This document shows, in pieces, positions 36,364 through 45,079 of a DNA stretch of 64,000 bases. The notes under the pieces are model-generated. The model was not told where the DNA came from. It saw nothing but the letters and a program-made list of their open reading frames with translations, and made no database searches. The translations under genes were made by a program, and so were the position numbers. Location: the NCBI GenBank assembly GCA_025057755.1, contig JANWVC010000007.1:124001-188000 (forward strand), read 5' to 3'. Numbering within the stretch: position 1 is the stretch's first letter; the number at the start of each line of letters is the position of its first letter. The DNA comes from Limisphaera sp. (GTDB lineage: Bacteria; Verrucomicrobiota; Verrucomicrobiia; Limisphaerales; Limisphaeraceae).

Positions 36364-36579
36364 ATGGAGATACTTGGAATTTACCTGGGATTGAGCCTCG
36401 TGGCGGGGCTAATCAGTTTGGTGGCGGTCCATTTCGCTCCGGTTGGCTACGAGGACGAAACCGGCTTCCATTATGGATCGGCAAGAGGGACAACTTTGCC
36501 GGACTCCCGGCCTGCAGGCGGGCAAATTTTGCCGATTTCGGCATGTCCATCCCGATCTGCCGCATCCATGGGCGCTTGA
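36364..36579 (+). CDS. Possible small membrane protein
   Basis: 71 codons from ATG. The N-terminal half looks like genuine protein, with one transmembrane helix (GIYLGLSLVAGLISLVAVHF) followed by APVGYEDETGFHYG. The C-terminal half turns low-quality (Arg/Ser/Pro-rich), as if frameshifted. There is no ribosome site. It may be a small real gene or a remnant in the decaying 36-38 kb region. Confidence 0.33.
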   Translation: MEILGIYLGLSLVAGLISLVAVHFAPVGYEDETGFHYGSARGTTLPDSRPAGGQILPISACPSRSAASMGA

Positions 36580-36610
36580 TTGTCTTGTCTGTGCCTGAGG
36601 AGGCCATTTT

Positions 36611-36738
36611 CTGGTCCGCCCCCACGAGGGTGGGAGGCGGGAAACCAGGATACCCCTGCCGGGTTCGATCCCTCTGATCGCCGCTGATTAACCGCGTGTC
36701 TCAGCGGGCCGTCTGCACCCGGCAGGGGCTTTTGTTTT
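36611..36738 (+). ncRNA. Candidate structured RNA ending in a terminator
   Basis: Two strong helices in about 130 nt. Hairpin 1 spans 36611-36648: CTGGT/ACCAG and CCGCC-CCCAC paired with GTGGG-A-GGCGG, loop GAGG. Hairpin 2 has an 11-bp base stem (CCCCTGCCGGG at 36653-36663 with 36718-36728) that encloses a 7-bp hairpin (CCGCTGA/TCAGCGG). It is followed by TTTTGTTTT. The stretch 36642-36660 loosely resembles the B12 box of cobalamin riboswitches, but other riboswitch core elements are missing. No coding frame explains the pairing. Confidence 0.45.
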
Positions 36739-36911
36739 GTCCACAACCGTTCCTGACGTTTAGAATTGGGATTGTGGTGCCAACAGCCAGCGGATTTTCT
36801 TGAAAAGCCGAGCTAATTCTCGGGCGTGATCCACTTGTCCACGTTAGTTGCCTTCTGTTCAAAGTCGGCCGGAAATCGAATGAGTCGCCAACCTTTCTGT
36901 GGGATTCAGTC

Positions 36912-37136
36912 ATGATTTGGGGTGTCGGACGTGCTTCGTCTTGCCGGCTGCGTTTGTTCATGACGACGTGTAGGGTGTTTTGGCCAAGGGTGCAGCGAAC
37001 CTTGGTTCCACTCTTAAAGCAGGTTGACCTCAAGCATTTCTCCCGTGGAGACTTGCTTGCGTACCGGTCACGATCCAAGCGGCGTTGGTTGTGGCTCATG
37101 GTTTCCTCGCTGGTCGCACGTGAAATTGTCCCTTAA
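36912..37136 (+). pseudogene. Possible remnant of an S24/S26 signal-peptidase-like gene
   Basis: A 74-codon frame includes KQVDLKHFSRGDLLAYRSR followed by a basic, Trp-rich segment and VAREIV. This resembles the 'P-x-D-L-x-P-G-D-L-V-x-Y-R ... V-V-A-R-E' stretch of signal peptidase I-like proteins. The expected SM catalytic serine segment is not readable, and the frame stops early. I treat it as a likely decayed fragment, with low certainty. Confidence 0.27.
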
Positions 37137-37459
37137 AACGGCCTGTTCACACGGGCAGCCCGCGGTTACCCCAAGAGCTTAACCAGAAGGATCGGCCAAG
37201 GTTTTAGACCGACTCGCAAGGTCCCGAATGGTCTTCAAGCCAAGGTTCATCTACGACGCATTGTCATGTGCTCGGATGCGTGGAAAGTCGTATGGAGAGA
37301 TCTTTCATGGATTCGGTCATTCAGTATGATGCTGATCCAAATCATAGGGTCAGGCTTGGCATCCCCAAGGGCGTGGGTCAGATGATAGTGCGCGGCCTCA
37401 TTTCTGATGGACGACAGACCCGTGTTTCTCAGTCGGATCGGATCTGCTGTGTGGAGGGT

Positions 37460-37937
37460 TTCGTTGCGATCGATTTTGAAACTGCGAACCCCCGATGCGA
37501 CCACGGCGTGCGCGGTTGGGTTCGTGCAGATCGGGCGCCTCCAAGGTGTTCGGAAGGAGGTACGGTTGGTTCGGGCGCCACGCGCATGGTTTGTCTTTGG
37601 CGGTTTGCACAGGATAACCTGGAGCCGCATCTGTTACGATCCAATCTTTCAACAACTGTGGCCAAGAACTGGTGCCGATCCCCGTCGGCGCGCAAGTTGT
37701 AGTGGCGCATCATGCTGGCTTTGACCGACGGGTTTTATGGGCTTGTTGCAGGTCGGCCGGTCTGCCTGTACCGCTCGTGCCCTTCCTTTGCACTGTGGGA
37801 TTGGCCCGCCGATGGTATGGTATTCGACCGGCCACCTTGCGTGCTGTTTGCCAGGCTTGTCAATCCTGCTCCGTGACCACGAAGCCGGCTCGGATTGCCG
37901 CCGCCTGCCCTTAGATCGTTCTTCGGACCATTGGTGA
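37460..37937 (+). pseudogene. Frameshifted DEDDh 3'-5' exonuclease (DnaQ-like) pseudogene
   Basis: All three exonuclease motifs can be read, but in different frames. Exo I is FVAIDFETAN (37460-37489). It is followed in a second frame by ACAVGFVQIG, LVRAP and WFVFGGLHRITW (37503-37664). A third frame holds Exo II in VVVAHHAGFDRRVL and then LPVPLVPFLCTVGLARR (about 37665-37860). The last frame carries Exo III in LLRDHEAGSDC (H-x4-D, about 37857-37934). At least three frameshifts separate them, and a start codon is not evident. The order and spacing match the family closely, so a recently decayed gene (or an assembly with indel errors) is the best explanation. Confidence 0.82.
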
Positions 37938-38437
37938 GGGCTGGAACTTGACCCATGGCTGATGGAGCCCGCCAGACCGGATTTATGATCGCCGTTCGTG
38001 GTACATGGGCGCATGGGGCGCTATATTTGAAGTCTCTCCGATTCGGGTCGGAGAGGAAACAAGCAGCGCCCGCCGATCATCGTGACACACAGAAGGCCTT
38101 GTGAGAGTCGCCGTGCTTCTACGCAACCGTGCAGGGTGGCTCACCTCCCATTCTAAGCGGAGATCCACTGCGCCAGGCGCAAGGGAATATACGCAAATGA
38201 ATATGGATGGGCTCCCGTGGCCAATGAAATTTATCTCACAGGCGATTGGGCTGGCCTGCATCCTGCGCGGAGACGAACAATTCGACTCGTAAGAAGAAGC
38301 AGCACGACCGGGGTCAAGCCGCTTCCATGGTACTTTGCCCCCTTTGCCGTCCTCGAAATGGAGAATCTCCAGGCGAAGGTGCGCACGGCTCCGGATTGCA
38401 AAGTTGCCAGTTGGCAGGGCGGGGCAGCTAGAACCGT
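37938..38437. other. Spacer downstream of exonuclease pseudogene
   Basis: About 500 nt without a convincing gene. It contains an 8-bp perfect hairpin (CTCTCCGA-TTCGGG-TCGGAGAG, 38034-38055) without a T tract. Confidence 0.4.
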
Positions 38438-39469
38438 TTATGCTTTTGAGCGACCGCGAGCTGTTTCATAGGCTGCCGTTTGCCGGGTCAAGGCCGTTTC
38501 CAACTGGGAACCGCCATAAGCTGCGGACACCCAGCCTCCGATGATCGCGATCAGCAGTCCGCCCAGGAGATCCACGAAATAATGGAAGCGAAGATACATT
38601 GTGGAAAACCAGAGGATCAAACAGGGCAACCATGCCCAGCGAAAATGACTTCGGTGATAAGCATAATCAAAACCCAGGAGATACAGCGTTGCTGCAAAAT
38701 GAATGCTGGGAAACACATCGACGCAGTTACTACCATCATTCACGATCTTCAGGGTCGATGGTAGAAGCCAGATTCCCTCCAACGGGCGGTTGAACTCCAA
38801 ATACCGATGAGGACCGCCTGCGGGTAAAAGCGTGTAACCCAAAAACCCCAGCCCGTAGAGGGTGAACAATCCGACGATACATTGACGGAATCGGGGGAGG
38901 CTTTTTACCGCATACCAAGCAGGTGAGGCTACCAGATAGTAAAAGAAGAACAGGTAGCCAGCCATGGCAATGTCCTCCAGCCAGGGCCAGCCCCAGGATT
39001 CCCACATGACGGCCGGAGTTTCACCCAACAAGGCGCGATCCCAGGCCAGCAACAGGTCGTCCTTCTTGGGGCCCAGGAGTGGCACAGCTGGCTCCATTGC
39101 GTAAAAGCTGATGCCCATAATGGCCGGGTAGTACAACAAGCGGATGTACCATCGAAACCGGGTCGGCTTGCGTTGGGTCCATCCAATGACGAGTCCGCTG
39201 CCCATGAGGCATGCCCAAAAGATCAGCGACCATCCGGCTGCAGCGCCGCCACGCAGCGTCAGGCGTACCGCCAACACGGCAAGAAACGCGCCGAAAACCC
39301 ATTCGTGCGGTAAAACGCCCCGCCATCCACGCGCAGCGTCAGTAAGCGCGGAATTAGCGGAGTCGGCGTTCGCGGTTGGCACGGGCGGTGCGGACGTGGC
39401 CTGCATATGGGCATGAAAGGCACACTTGCTGCAGAGGGGCCCAACTCGCACCGATGTCCGTACCTTCAT
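38438..39469 (-). CDS. PAP2/Aur1-like membrane phosphatase or phosphotransferase
   Basis: 343 residues with about eight membrane segments. The C-terminal half has the PAP2-like pattern CVDVFPSIHFAATLYLLGFD and LILWFSTMYLRFHYFVDLLGG, in which the two histidines (SIH and FHYFVD) form the lipid-phosphate active site, as in inositol-phosphorylceramide synthase-type enzymes. It probably transfers or removes a phospho-headgroup on a lipid at the membrane. The ATG at 39469 lies two nt after the hemL stop, so the genes are coupled. An ATG at 39406 would remove a short segment with CSKC. Confidence 0.8.
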   Translation of the reverse strand: MKVRTSVRVGPLCSKCAFHAHMQATSAPPVPTANADSANSALTDAARGWRGVLPHEWVFGAFLAVLAVRLTLRGGAAAGWSLIFWACLMGSGLVIGWTQRKPTRFRWYIRLLYYPAIMGISFYAMEPAVPLLGPKKDDLLLAWDRALLGETPAVMWESWGWPWLEDIAMAGYLFFFYYLVASPAWYAVKSLPRFRQCIVGLFTLYGLGFLGYTLLPAGGPHRYLEFNRPLEGIWLLPSTLKIVNDGSNCVDVFPSIHFAATLYLLGFDYAYHRSHFRWAWLPCLILWFSTMYLRFHYFVDLLGGLLIAIIGGWVSAAYGGSQLETALTRQTAAYETARGRSKA

Positions 39470-39471
39470 GT

Positions 39472-40779
39472 TTAAAGCTTTCGCATCACTTCGGCAGCTG
39501 CACGGATGGTGGCCTCGATCTCCGCTTCGGTGTGAGCCAGGCTTAGGAAGCCGGCCTCGAAAGGCGAGGGTGCCAGGTAAACGCCGGCTTCCAACATGCC
39601 GTGAAAAAATCGTTTGAACCGTTCGCGGTCGCTGCGCATGGCATCTTCAAGATTCCAGATCGGTTGATCTGTAAAGTACAGACCAAACATGGAACCGCAT
39701 CGGTTAAACACGATGGACACGCCCGCGCTCCGGGCCGCCTCGTGCAGTCCCAGCTCCAGCCGCGCTCCCAAGTGTTCGAGTCGTTTGTACACGGCAGAGC
39801 TTTCTATGCCAGACGAACCCGCACCGAGTTCCTCCAGCGTGGCAATACCAGCAGCCATGGCCAGGGGATTCCCGCTCAGCGTGCCCGCTTGATACACGGG
39901 GCCAAGTGGGGCCAAGAGATCCATGATTTCGGCTCGGCCTCCTACGGCTCCGACGGGCAGGCCCCCACCGATAATCTTGCCCAGCGTGGTGAGATCGGGC
40001 CGAATGCCGAAGCGTTCCTGGGCGCCTCCAGGTCCAATCCGGAAACCGGTCATCACCTCGTCGAAGATCAGCAGGGCTCCCTCCTTCTCCGTAATCTGCC
40101 GAAGGAACTCGAGCCAACCAGGCTTCGGGAGGAACAATCCGGCATTCCCCGCCACGGGCTCCAGAATGACCGCGGCGATTTCTCCCCGATAAGTCGCAAA
40201 CGTTGTCCGCACCGGCTCGATCTCGTTGTAGGGCAGAACAATCGTGTGATGGGCGAAATCCACGGGAATCCCCGCACTGTCCGGATATCCAAAGGTCAAG
40301 GCTCCACTGCCCGCTTTAACCAAGAGGGAGTCAACGTGTCCATGATAACATCCTGCGAATTTAATAAGTTTGTCGCGCTTTGTGAATCCGCGAGCCAGGC
40401 GGACAGCCGTCATGCAAGCCTCGGTGCCGGAATTGCACAATCGCAGCTTTTGTACGGATGGCAGACTTCGACCGATAAGCTCCGCCATTTGCACTTCTGT
40501 GGGATGCGGGATTCCAAAACTTGTTCCTCGTGCCGCCGCCTCTTGGACCGCTCGAATCACCCGCGGGTGGGCGTGACCCAGAATAGCCGGACCCCATGTC
40601 AGCACATAGTCAATGTACACGTGCCCGTCTATGTCCCACACCCGGCAACCTTCAGCCCGGTCCACGAAAAAAGGTGTTCCTCCCACCGCGCGAAAAGCTC
40701 GCACAGGTGAATTGACTCCGCCAACCAGACAACGTTGCGCCCGGGCAAACCATTCTTCGGATCGCGGCCGCGGTTTCAT
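39472..40779 (-). CDS. hemL: Glutamate-1-semialdehyde 2,1-aminomutase
   Basis: About 435 residues, the normal length, from the ATG at 40779 (frame open 46 codons upstream). It converts glutamate-1-semialdehyde to 5-aminolevulinate in the C5 haem pathway using PLP. Features are [18 protein letters not shown] at the N-terminus, [31 protein letters not shown], and the PLP lysine in [15 protein letters not shown], followed by [14 protein letters not shown]. Haem demand fits the multihaem cytochrome locus about 12 kb away. A PAP2 gene follows immediately. Confidence 0.96.
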   Translation of the reverse strand: MKPRPRSEEWFARAQRCLVGGVNSPVRAFRAVGGTPFFVDRAEGCRVWDIDGHVYIDYVLTWGPAILGHAHPRVIRAVQEAAARGTSFGIPHPTEVQMAELIGRSLPSVQKLRLCNSGTEACMTAVRLARGFTKRDKLIKFAGCYHGHVDSLLVKAGSGALTFGYPDSAGIPVDFAHHTIVLPYNEIEPVRTTFATYRGEIAAVILEPVAGNAGLFLPKPGWLEFLRQITEKEGALLIFDEVMTGFRIGPGGAQERFGIRPDLTTLGKIIGGGLPVGAVGGRAEIMDLLAPLGPVYQAGTLSGNPLAMAAGIATLEELGAGSSGIESSAVYKRLEHLGARLELGLHEAARSAGVSIVFNRCGSMFGLYFTDQPIWNLEDAMRSDRERFKRFFHGMLEAGVYLAPSPFEAGFLSLAHTEAEIEATIRAAAEVMRKL

Positions 40780-41277
40780 ACCCGACCCGGCAAGGTAATG
40801 GGATCCACCGACGAAGGCCATGCAGAATGCATGCGGGGACAAGCACCTCATCAGTCTATGAAGCAGCAAGCGGGCCGATTGACAGGCATCCACATGCAGA
40901 GCAAACGGTGGACTCACACAGCAGTGTCGAACATTGTTTCACATCGCTTCTGCGGGGCACCATGCTCATGCAGATGCCGGCATAGAACACAAGCCGTTTG
41001 CGGCAATTAATGTCCCCGATCTGTGACGTTGTGCCAGCACTCGGAAGCCATCACAAGCTGACACCTGGCCCCCACCATGATCGCTAAGGACCTTTGCCCC
41101 GGGCTTCTTGGAAGCAGTCCACCGACTTTTGCCCAATGGATTCGTCGTGTCCTCCACGTCTCGGCTGTCGCACACACCAGCGGCTGCAAACCGGTCGCGA
41201 ATGACTCAGAGCGGGCAAATGCCGCACACACGCAAAAAGCTGAAACTAGCGGCCGAGGACAACAGCGTGATCCAGCC
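40780..41277. other. Spacer between hemL and tRNA-Ser
   Basis: About 500 nt. The hemL frame continues open to 40917 without features. I see no other gene, repeat or RNA. Confidence 0.4.
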
Positions 41278-41368
41278 TGGCGGAGAGGGGGGGATTCGAA
41301 CCCCCGATACCCTTTTGGGGTACTCACGCTCTCCAGGCGTGCGCTTTCAACCACTCAGCCACCTCTCC
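41278..41368 (-). tRNA. tRNA-Ser (anticodon GGA)
   Basis: 91 nt including encoded CCA. Acceptor GGAGAGG pairs with CCTCTCC. The anticodon arm CACGC-CTGGAGA-GCGTG gives GGA. A long class II variable arm (ACCCC-AAAA-GGGT) and T arm GGGGGTTCGAATCCCCC are present. Confidence 0.96.
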
Positions 41369-42031
41369 GCTTGCCCCAGTGTTCATGCATTGTAAAGCAC
41401 ACTTCTCCATCCCCGGCAACGCTTTTTCCCGTCAAGCTCTGCACTCATGCCGGGACAGCGAGAGTACGTGGAGGTCCATCCTGCATGCAACTTCTGATGA
41501 AAAAACGACTACGGTCCGTCCCAACTCCAGCCTTTGAAGATAAACCCAGCGGGTGTCCCATCCGGTTGGTCAATGCTTGGGCGGGCATGGCGAAATTTCA
41601 AAAACCGGGCTTCATCGAAGAATAAAGCTCTCAACCATTGCTTTTCTCCCTGCGCAACCTCACAAGTTGGGACGGAAGAAAAGCCTGCCTGCGAAGGTAG
41701 GATGTAAGAAATCAACGGCCCGCTTGAAAGGGCCGTATCTCGAAGAACCAGTTCGAAGGGTCATTCGGATCCTCACCGACAGCCGGGCGCTTCCTCATGA
41801 AAGCTCACTCGTGTTGGCAAACTCGCAGCAACTGTCCTGTGAAAAGATCGCGTTCGGACCCTCTTTCGCCCAAATCGGATTGGAAGATCCGCAAATCTAG
41901 GTCTTTTTCAATACGAAATGTCCAGCAGTTGGGAGGCTCACCGTCCTGATCCGAACGCCACAACCTCCCTTGTGGCGCCGGACGAGCACAGCTTCAGACT
42001 CTGCAAAGGACTTTAAGAACGGACGGGCGCC
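41369..42031. other. Spacer between tRNA-Ser and VPDSG-CTERM gene
   Basis: About 660 nt. A 7-bp hairpin (ACGGCCC/GGGCCGT, 41715-41736) is followed on the minus strand by a weak T-rich stretch. A short minus frame (41509-41715) has a protein-like end (PDGTPAGFIFKGWSWDG) but no identity or start signal. No convincing gene. Confidence 0.4.
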
Positions 42032-42604
42032 TTAGTGGGACCGGTTGCTCCTACGAAGCAATCCGAGACTGGCGCAACTCATTGTCAGAAGCAGAGCCGT
42101 AAGTGCCGAGTCAGGCACTGGCTGACCAGTGCGTTGAAAGGAGATGCTAAAGATCAGGTCGTTGTAATCTCGGTCGCCGCCACCATATAAATCCTCAAAA
42201 CCCACCTGCATTTCGTGGCCCAATACTTCTACGGCCGCATGCGCCTCTTGGTCAGGATTCCTGGAAGCCGGCCCGGAGTAAAAGCTATACCCTGTATCAT
42301 GGACGTAGAGTCGGAAGATCAGTTCTGTGCCAGTTGTGAAATGCCCCAGCGAGACCACGGTCCCAATCGGCGTAGAGTGGTTATTAAAAATCACCCCCGA
42401 ATAAGCGCCCACAGGCGAGTCCAAATACAGATCGTTGCTAAAACCAGCCGAGCCTCCCAAGAACTTAAGAGTCACGTTTCCATCATAGGGCATGACAATT
42501 TGGGCTCCAGGAGTCGGAACTGCTTGCGCTTCTTGGTATGAAGCAAACAGCAGGGTTAATCCCAAGGCCAAACCTTGCGCCACATTACATAACGCACGTT
42601 TCAT
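42032..42604 (-). CDS. Exported protein with DUF4114-like domain and VPDSG-CTERM sorting signal
   Basis: 190 residues. The ATG at 42604 has an excellent GGAGG site. The signal peptide is GLALGLTLLFASYQEAQA. The body includes VGFEDLYGGGDRDYNDLIFSI, the calcium-binding-like DUF4114 end. The C-terminus is a tripartite sorting signal: VPDS, a hydrophobic helix (ALTALLLTMSCASLGLL) and the basic tail RRSNRSH. Exosortase-like enzymes recognise such tails and move the protein to the surface or extracellular matrix. A sigma-54-like site lies about 57 nt upstream. The function of the mature protein is unknown. Confidence 0.84.
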   Translation of the reverse strand: MKRALCNVAQGLALGLTLLFASYQEAQAVPTPGAQIVMPYDGNVTLKFLGGSAGFSNDLYLDSPVGAYSGVIFNNHSTPIGTVVSLGHFTTGTELIFRLYVHDTGYSFYSGPASRNPDQEAHAAVEVLGHEMQVGFEDLYGGGDRDYNDLIFSISFQRTGQPVPDSALTALLLTMSCASLGLLRRSNRSH

Positions 42605-43549
42605 AGTCTTTTCCTCCATCTACATATGCTAACATCTTTCTATCGTGTAATCGCGTGCAGCAGCATGTTTGCCACGCGAGCGAAGCCCTGGGTTCTTGGA
42701 TAGTATCGTGCTTAGCCTGAGTGCCTTAAGTATTACCAGCATGTGCGATGCGCAGGCGGATCTATCAAAGTGTCGGAACATTTTACAGACGATGCCATTC
42801 CCTTTGAAAAGTTGGTGGGGAAAATCAGATCATAATCTGGTGCATGATGCTCTGGCACAACATGATGTCGCCTTAATGTCGTTCGCAAAGGCGAAAGTCA
42901 ATCCTTATGACGCCATGTCAGACGTTTTAACACACTCAGTTCGCGCCTGAGTTGGAAACCCGTAGCCTGTGATAGAGAGTCGGAACACCCGATGAGTATC
43001 CTATATAGCTTTTTTGCGACATTTTTTCGTACCGGGTCCCGGGCAAAGGGGCAGGGCGTCATCCATTCCGTGCAAGTGCCCCTTGGGTCTGGCTTTTGAA
43101 GGAGTTTACGCGTCGATGGTACTTTAACCCAGTGTTTTGGCGGGCTGGCGGGCGGACATGCTCTGAAGCGGCCCATTTGGAGATGGCTTTCATGGCTGTG
43201 TATGGATGTCAAACCCTTTGTGGGATCAGCGATTGAGGGCGGTTATGACGAACGAAGCCTTCGTATTCATCACGTTACAAGGAACTGCTGATGACTGACA
43301 CGGAGGCATTGATGGAGCGAGTCCAGCTGGACTGGTCAGGACCGAGCAAGGTGACCTTGGAGACGTCGAATCGCATGGGGTCTTCTAAAGCTGGCCTGTC
43401 AAGAGGATGAGCCTCGGTATTTCCTGCGCGGAGGGCGATTGTGGAAAAACCATACATTTGTGAGGGTAGCGCAAGGTCCTTGCAGGACGTAGAGTTGCAG
43501 CAAGCACCGTTGGAAAGCGGAACGCGATGGAAGCAAGGTTGAGGCGCCT
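42605..43549. other. Divergent spacer between the two sorted-protein genes
   Basis: About 950 nt. The plus frame at 42669-42950 and the minus frame at 42898-43212 lack family features. The low-coordinate end contains the probable promoter of the minus-strand gene. No RNA gene was recognised. Confidence 0.4.
42660..42674 (-). promoter_or_regulatory. Possible sigma-54 (-24/-12) promoter
   Basis: Minus-strand TGGCAAACATGCTGC has GG and GC spaced by 10 nt and matches most of the TGGCAC-N5-TTGC consensus. It lies 57 nt before the VPDSG-CTERM start. Sigma-54 control of PEP-CTERM genes is known in other bacteria. One site alone is weak evidence. Confidence 0.3.
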
Positions 43550-44236
43550 ATGAAGCGAATCCTTTGGATTGGTCTGTTGGTATGTTGTTGGACGACCTCA
43601 AGTCCAGCCTTCACATCGTGTAACGATGCTGTGGGTGACTTTACACCGAGCGGGTTTGGGTATCTCGATATCACCGGCGTGGTGGTGAGCAACGATCTGA
43701 CCACGTTGACCTTCCAGATTCATCTGGCGGCCAATCCGTTAACTGTTGATTGGGCAAAATACCTCGTCGGGTTGGACACGGTTCCCGGGGGCAACACGAC
43801 GGGGCCGGATGGTTGGGGCAAGCCCATTTCCATGAGTGAAGGGGGAATGGACTATTTTATAGGTAGTTGGATGAATTTCGGGACCGGCGCGGAACTTCGT
43901 ACTTGGACAGGTTCAGCGTGGACGCTTGTATCCGGCTCTGGCATCAGCGTGGCTACGGGTCCCAGCTCGGTGGTTTTGTCGCTGCCCATGGGCACGCTGG
44001 GACTGAATGTGGGAGATACATTCCGTTTTGATGTGTATACCACGTCGGATGGGAATGCTGTTTTGGACGCTCTGAGCACGTCTGACCCGCGGAGCTGGAA
44101 TAACAATCCGTTTGACACAGGCAGCCAAGCGCGGAGTTACACGCTTGTGCCGGAGCCCAACCTTTTGGGCTTGTTGATCTTGGGTGGGGGGTTGTGGTGG
44201 CAGGCACGGCGGGGTCGGCGTCGCACGGGAATGTAA
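43550..44236 (+). CDS. PEP-CTERM sorted exported protein
   Basis: 228 residues. The signal peptide is ILWIGLLVCCWTTSSPAF. The beta-rich body (DAVGDFTPSGFGYLDITGVV onward) looks like a secreted Ca/carbohydrate-associated fold, with no known motif. The C-terminus is VPEPNLLGLLILGGGLWW plus the basic tail QARRGRRR, a clear PEP-CTERM sorting signal for exosortase. GAGG lies 7 nt before the ATG. The pseudopilin gene follows 26 nt later, so co-expression is likely. The mature function is unknown. Confidence 0.83.
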   Translation: MKRILWIGLLVCCWTTSSPAFTSCNDAVGDFTPSGFGYLDITGVVVSNDLTTLTFQIHLAANPLTVDWAKYLVGLDTVPGGNTTGPDGWGKPISMSEGGMDYFIGSWMNFGTGAELRTWTGSAWTLVSGSGISVATGPSSVVLSLPMGTLGLNVGDTFRFDVYTTSDGNAVLDALSTSDPRSWNNNPFDTGSQARSYTLVPEPNLLGLLILGGGLWWQARRGRRRTGM

Positions 44237-44262
44237 GGGCATGGATGGACTGATTGGCTGCT

Positions 44263-45021
44263 ATGGGGCGGAGTCGGAGCGAGTGGGGTTTTACGCTTAT
44301 TGAATTGTTGGTAGTCATCGCCATCATTGCAATTTTGGCGGGTATGTTGTTGCCGGCTCTCGGCAACGCAAAATTTCGTGCCAAAGTGGTTCATTGTACT
44401 TCCAACTACCGACAGTGGGGGCTTGTCCATGCGATGTACAGCGGCGACGATGCTCGGGGCCGCTTGCCTTCGTTTCCTGTAGGTGGCGTGTCCGGGCAGA
44501 ATGCGTGGGACGTGTCTCTGCAAATGATTCCCACTTTGGTGCCCTATGGTTTGACAGTGCCGTTGTGGTTTTGCCCGGTTCGTTCCCAGGAGTGGCAAGA
44601 GGCACAAGATTGGTTTCAGGCGCGGTATCGTCGTCCTTTGAGCACGCCGGAAGATCTGAATCTTTATGCCGGGATGTTGTATAATGGCACGTTTGCCGTA
44701 TTGCGTCACGCCTGGTGGGTTCCCAGGCCTTTAGCCAGCGCGCCGTCGGTGAAGTTCCCGTCGCCTGAGGGTGGGCGGAGTCGGGAGTCGATGGGCTGGC
44801 CGAGCCGGCCGGACGATCCGGTGGCGGCCATTCAGCCTGTGATCTCTGATTACTGTTTCACTTCAGGTAGCATTCGAGACGTCAACCGTGCCGGAGCTGG
44901 CCATTCAGCGAATGGTCGGTTGCGCTCGGTGAATCTGGGTTTTGCCGACGGACGTGTGGAAACGCGCCCTGCAAAGAAGGTTCAGTGGCAGTACACGGGC
45001 GTGGACACAGCGTTTTACTGA
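44263..45021 (+). CDS. Pseudopilin-like protein with H-X9-DG C-terminus
   Basis: 252 residues. The prepilin signal is [28 protein letters not shown]. The large globular domain carries [19 protein letters not shown]. Near the end, [21 protein letters not shown] is the H-x-n-DG box of the planctomycete/verrucomicrobial prepilin family (DUF1559-like). Many paralogues usually exist per genome and their role is uncertain; secretion-system minor pseudopilin or surface display are options. The ATG at 44263 is the first useful start. It sits between the PEP-CTERM gene and the repeat protein. Confidence 0.84.
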   Translation: MGRSRSEWGFTLIELLVVIAIIAILAGMLLPALGNAKFRAKVVHCTSNYRQWGLVHAMYSGDDARGRLPSFPVGGVSGQNAWDVSLQMIPTLVPYGLTVPLWFCPVRSQEWQEAQDWFQARYRRPLSTPEDLNLYAGMLYNGTFAVLRHAWWVPRPLASAPSVKFPSPEGGRSRESMGWPSRPDDPVAAIQPVISDYCFTSGSIRDVNRAGAGHSANGRLRSVNLGFADGRVETRPAKKVQWQYTGVDTAFY

Positions 45022-45079
45022 TGCTTCACGGTTGTGCGCGTGGACAACTTCAAGCCTTGAACGAGATTAAGGAGGCAGT

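Noticed and set aside
36650-36680. GGTTCGATCCC resembling a tRNA T loop
   Set aside because: The flanking sequence does not form an acceptor stem or other tRNA arms; it belongs to the hairpin at 36653-36728.
36500-36738. Full cobalamin riboswitch
   Set aside because: Only a B12-box-like stretch is present; other conserved core elements and a downstream cobalamin gene were not found, so it is listed only as an unidentified structured RNA.
38034-38055. 8-bp hairpin CTCTCCGA/TCGGAGAG
   Set aside because: There is no T tract on either strand and no neighbouring gene end, so I cannot call it a terminator.
41509-41715. Minus-strand 68-codon frame ending PDGTPAGFIFKGWSWDG
   Set aside because: The end looks protein-like, but I find no ribosome site, signal or identity.
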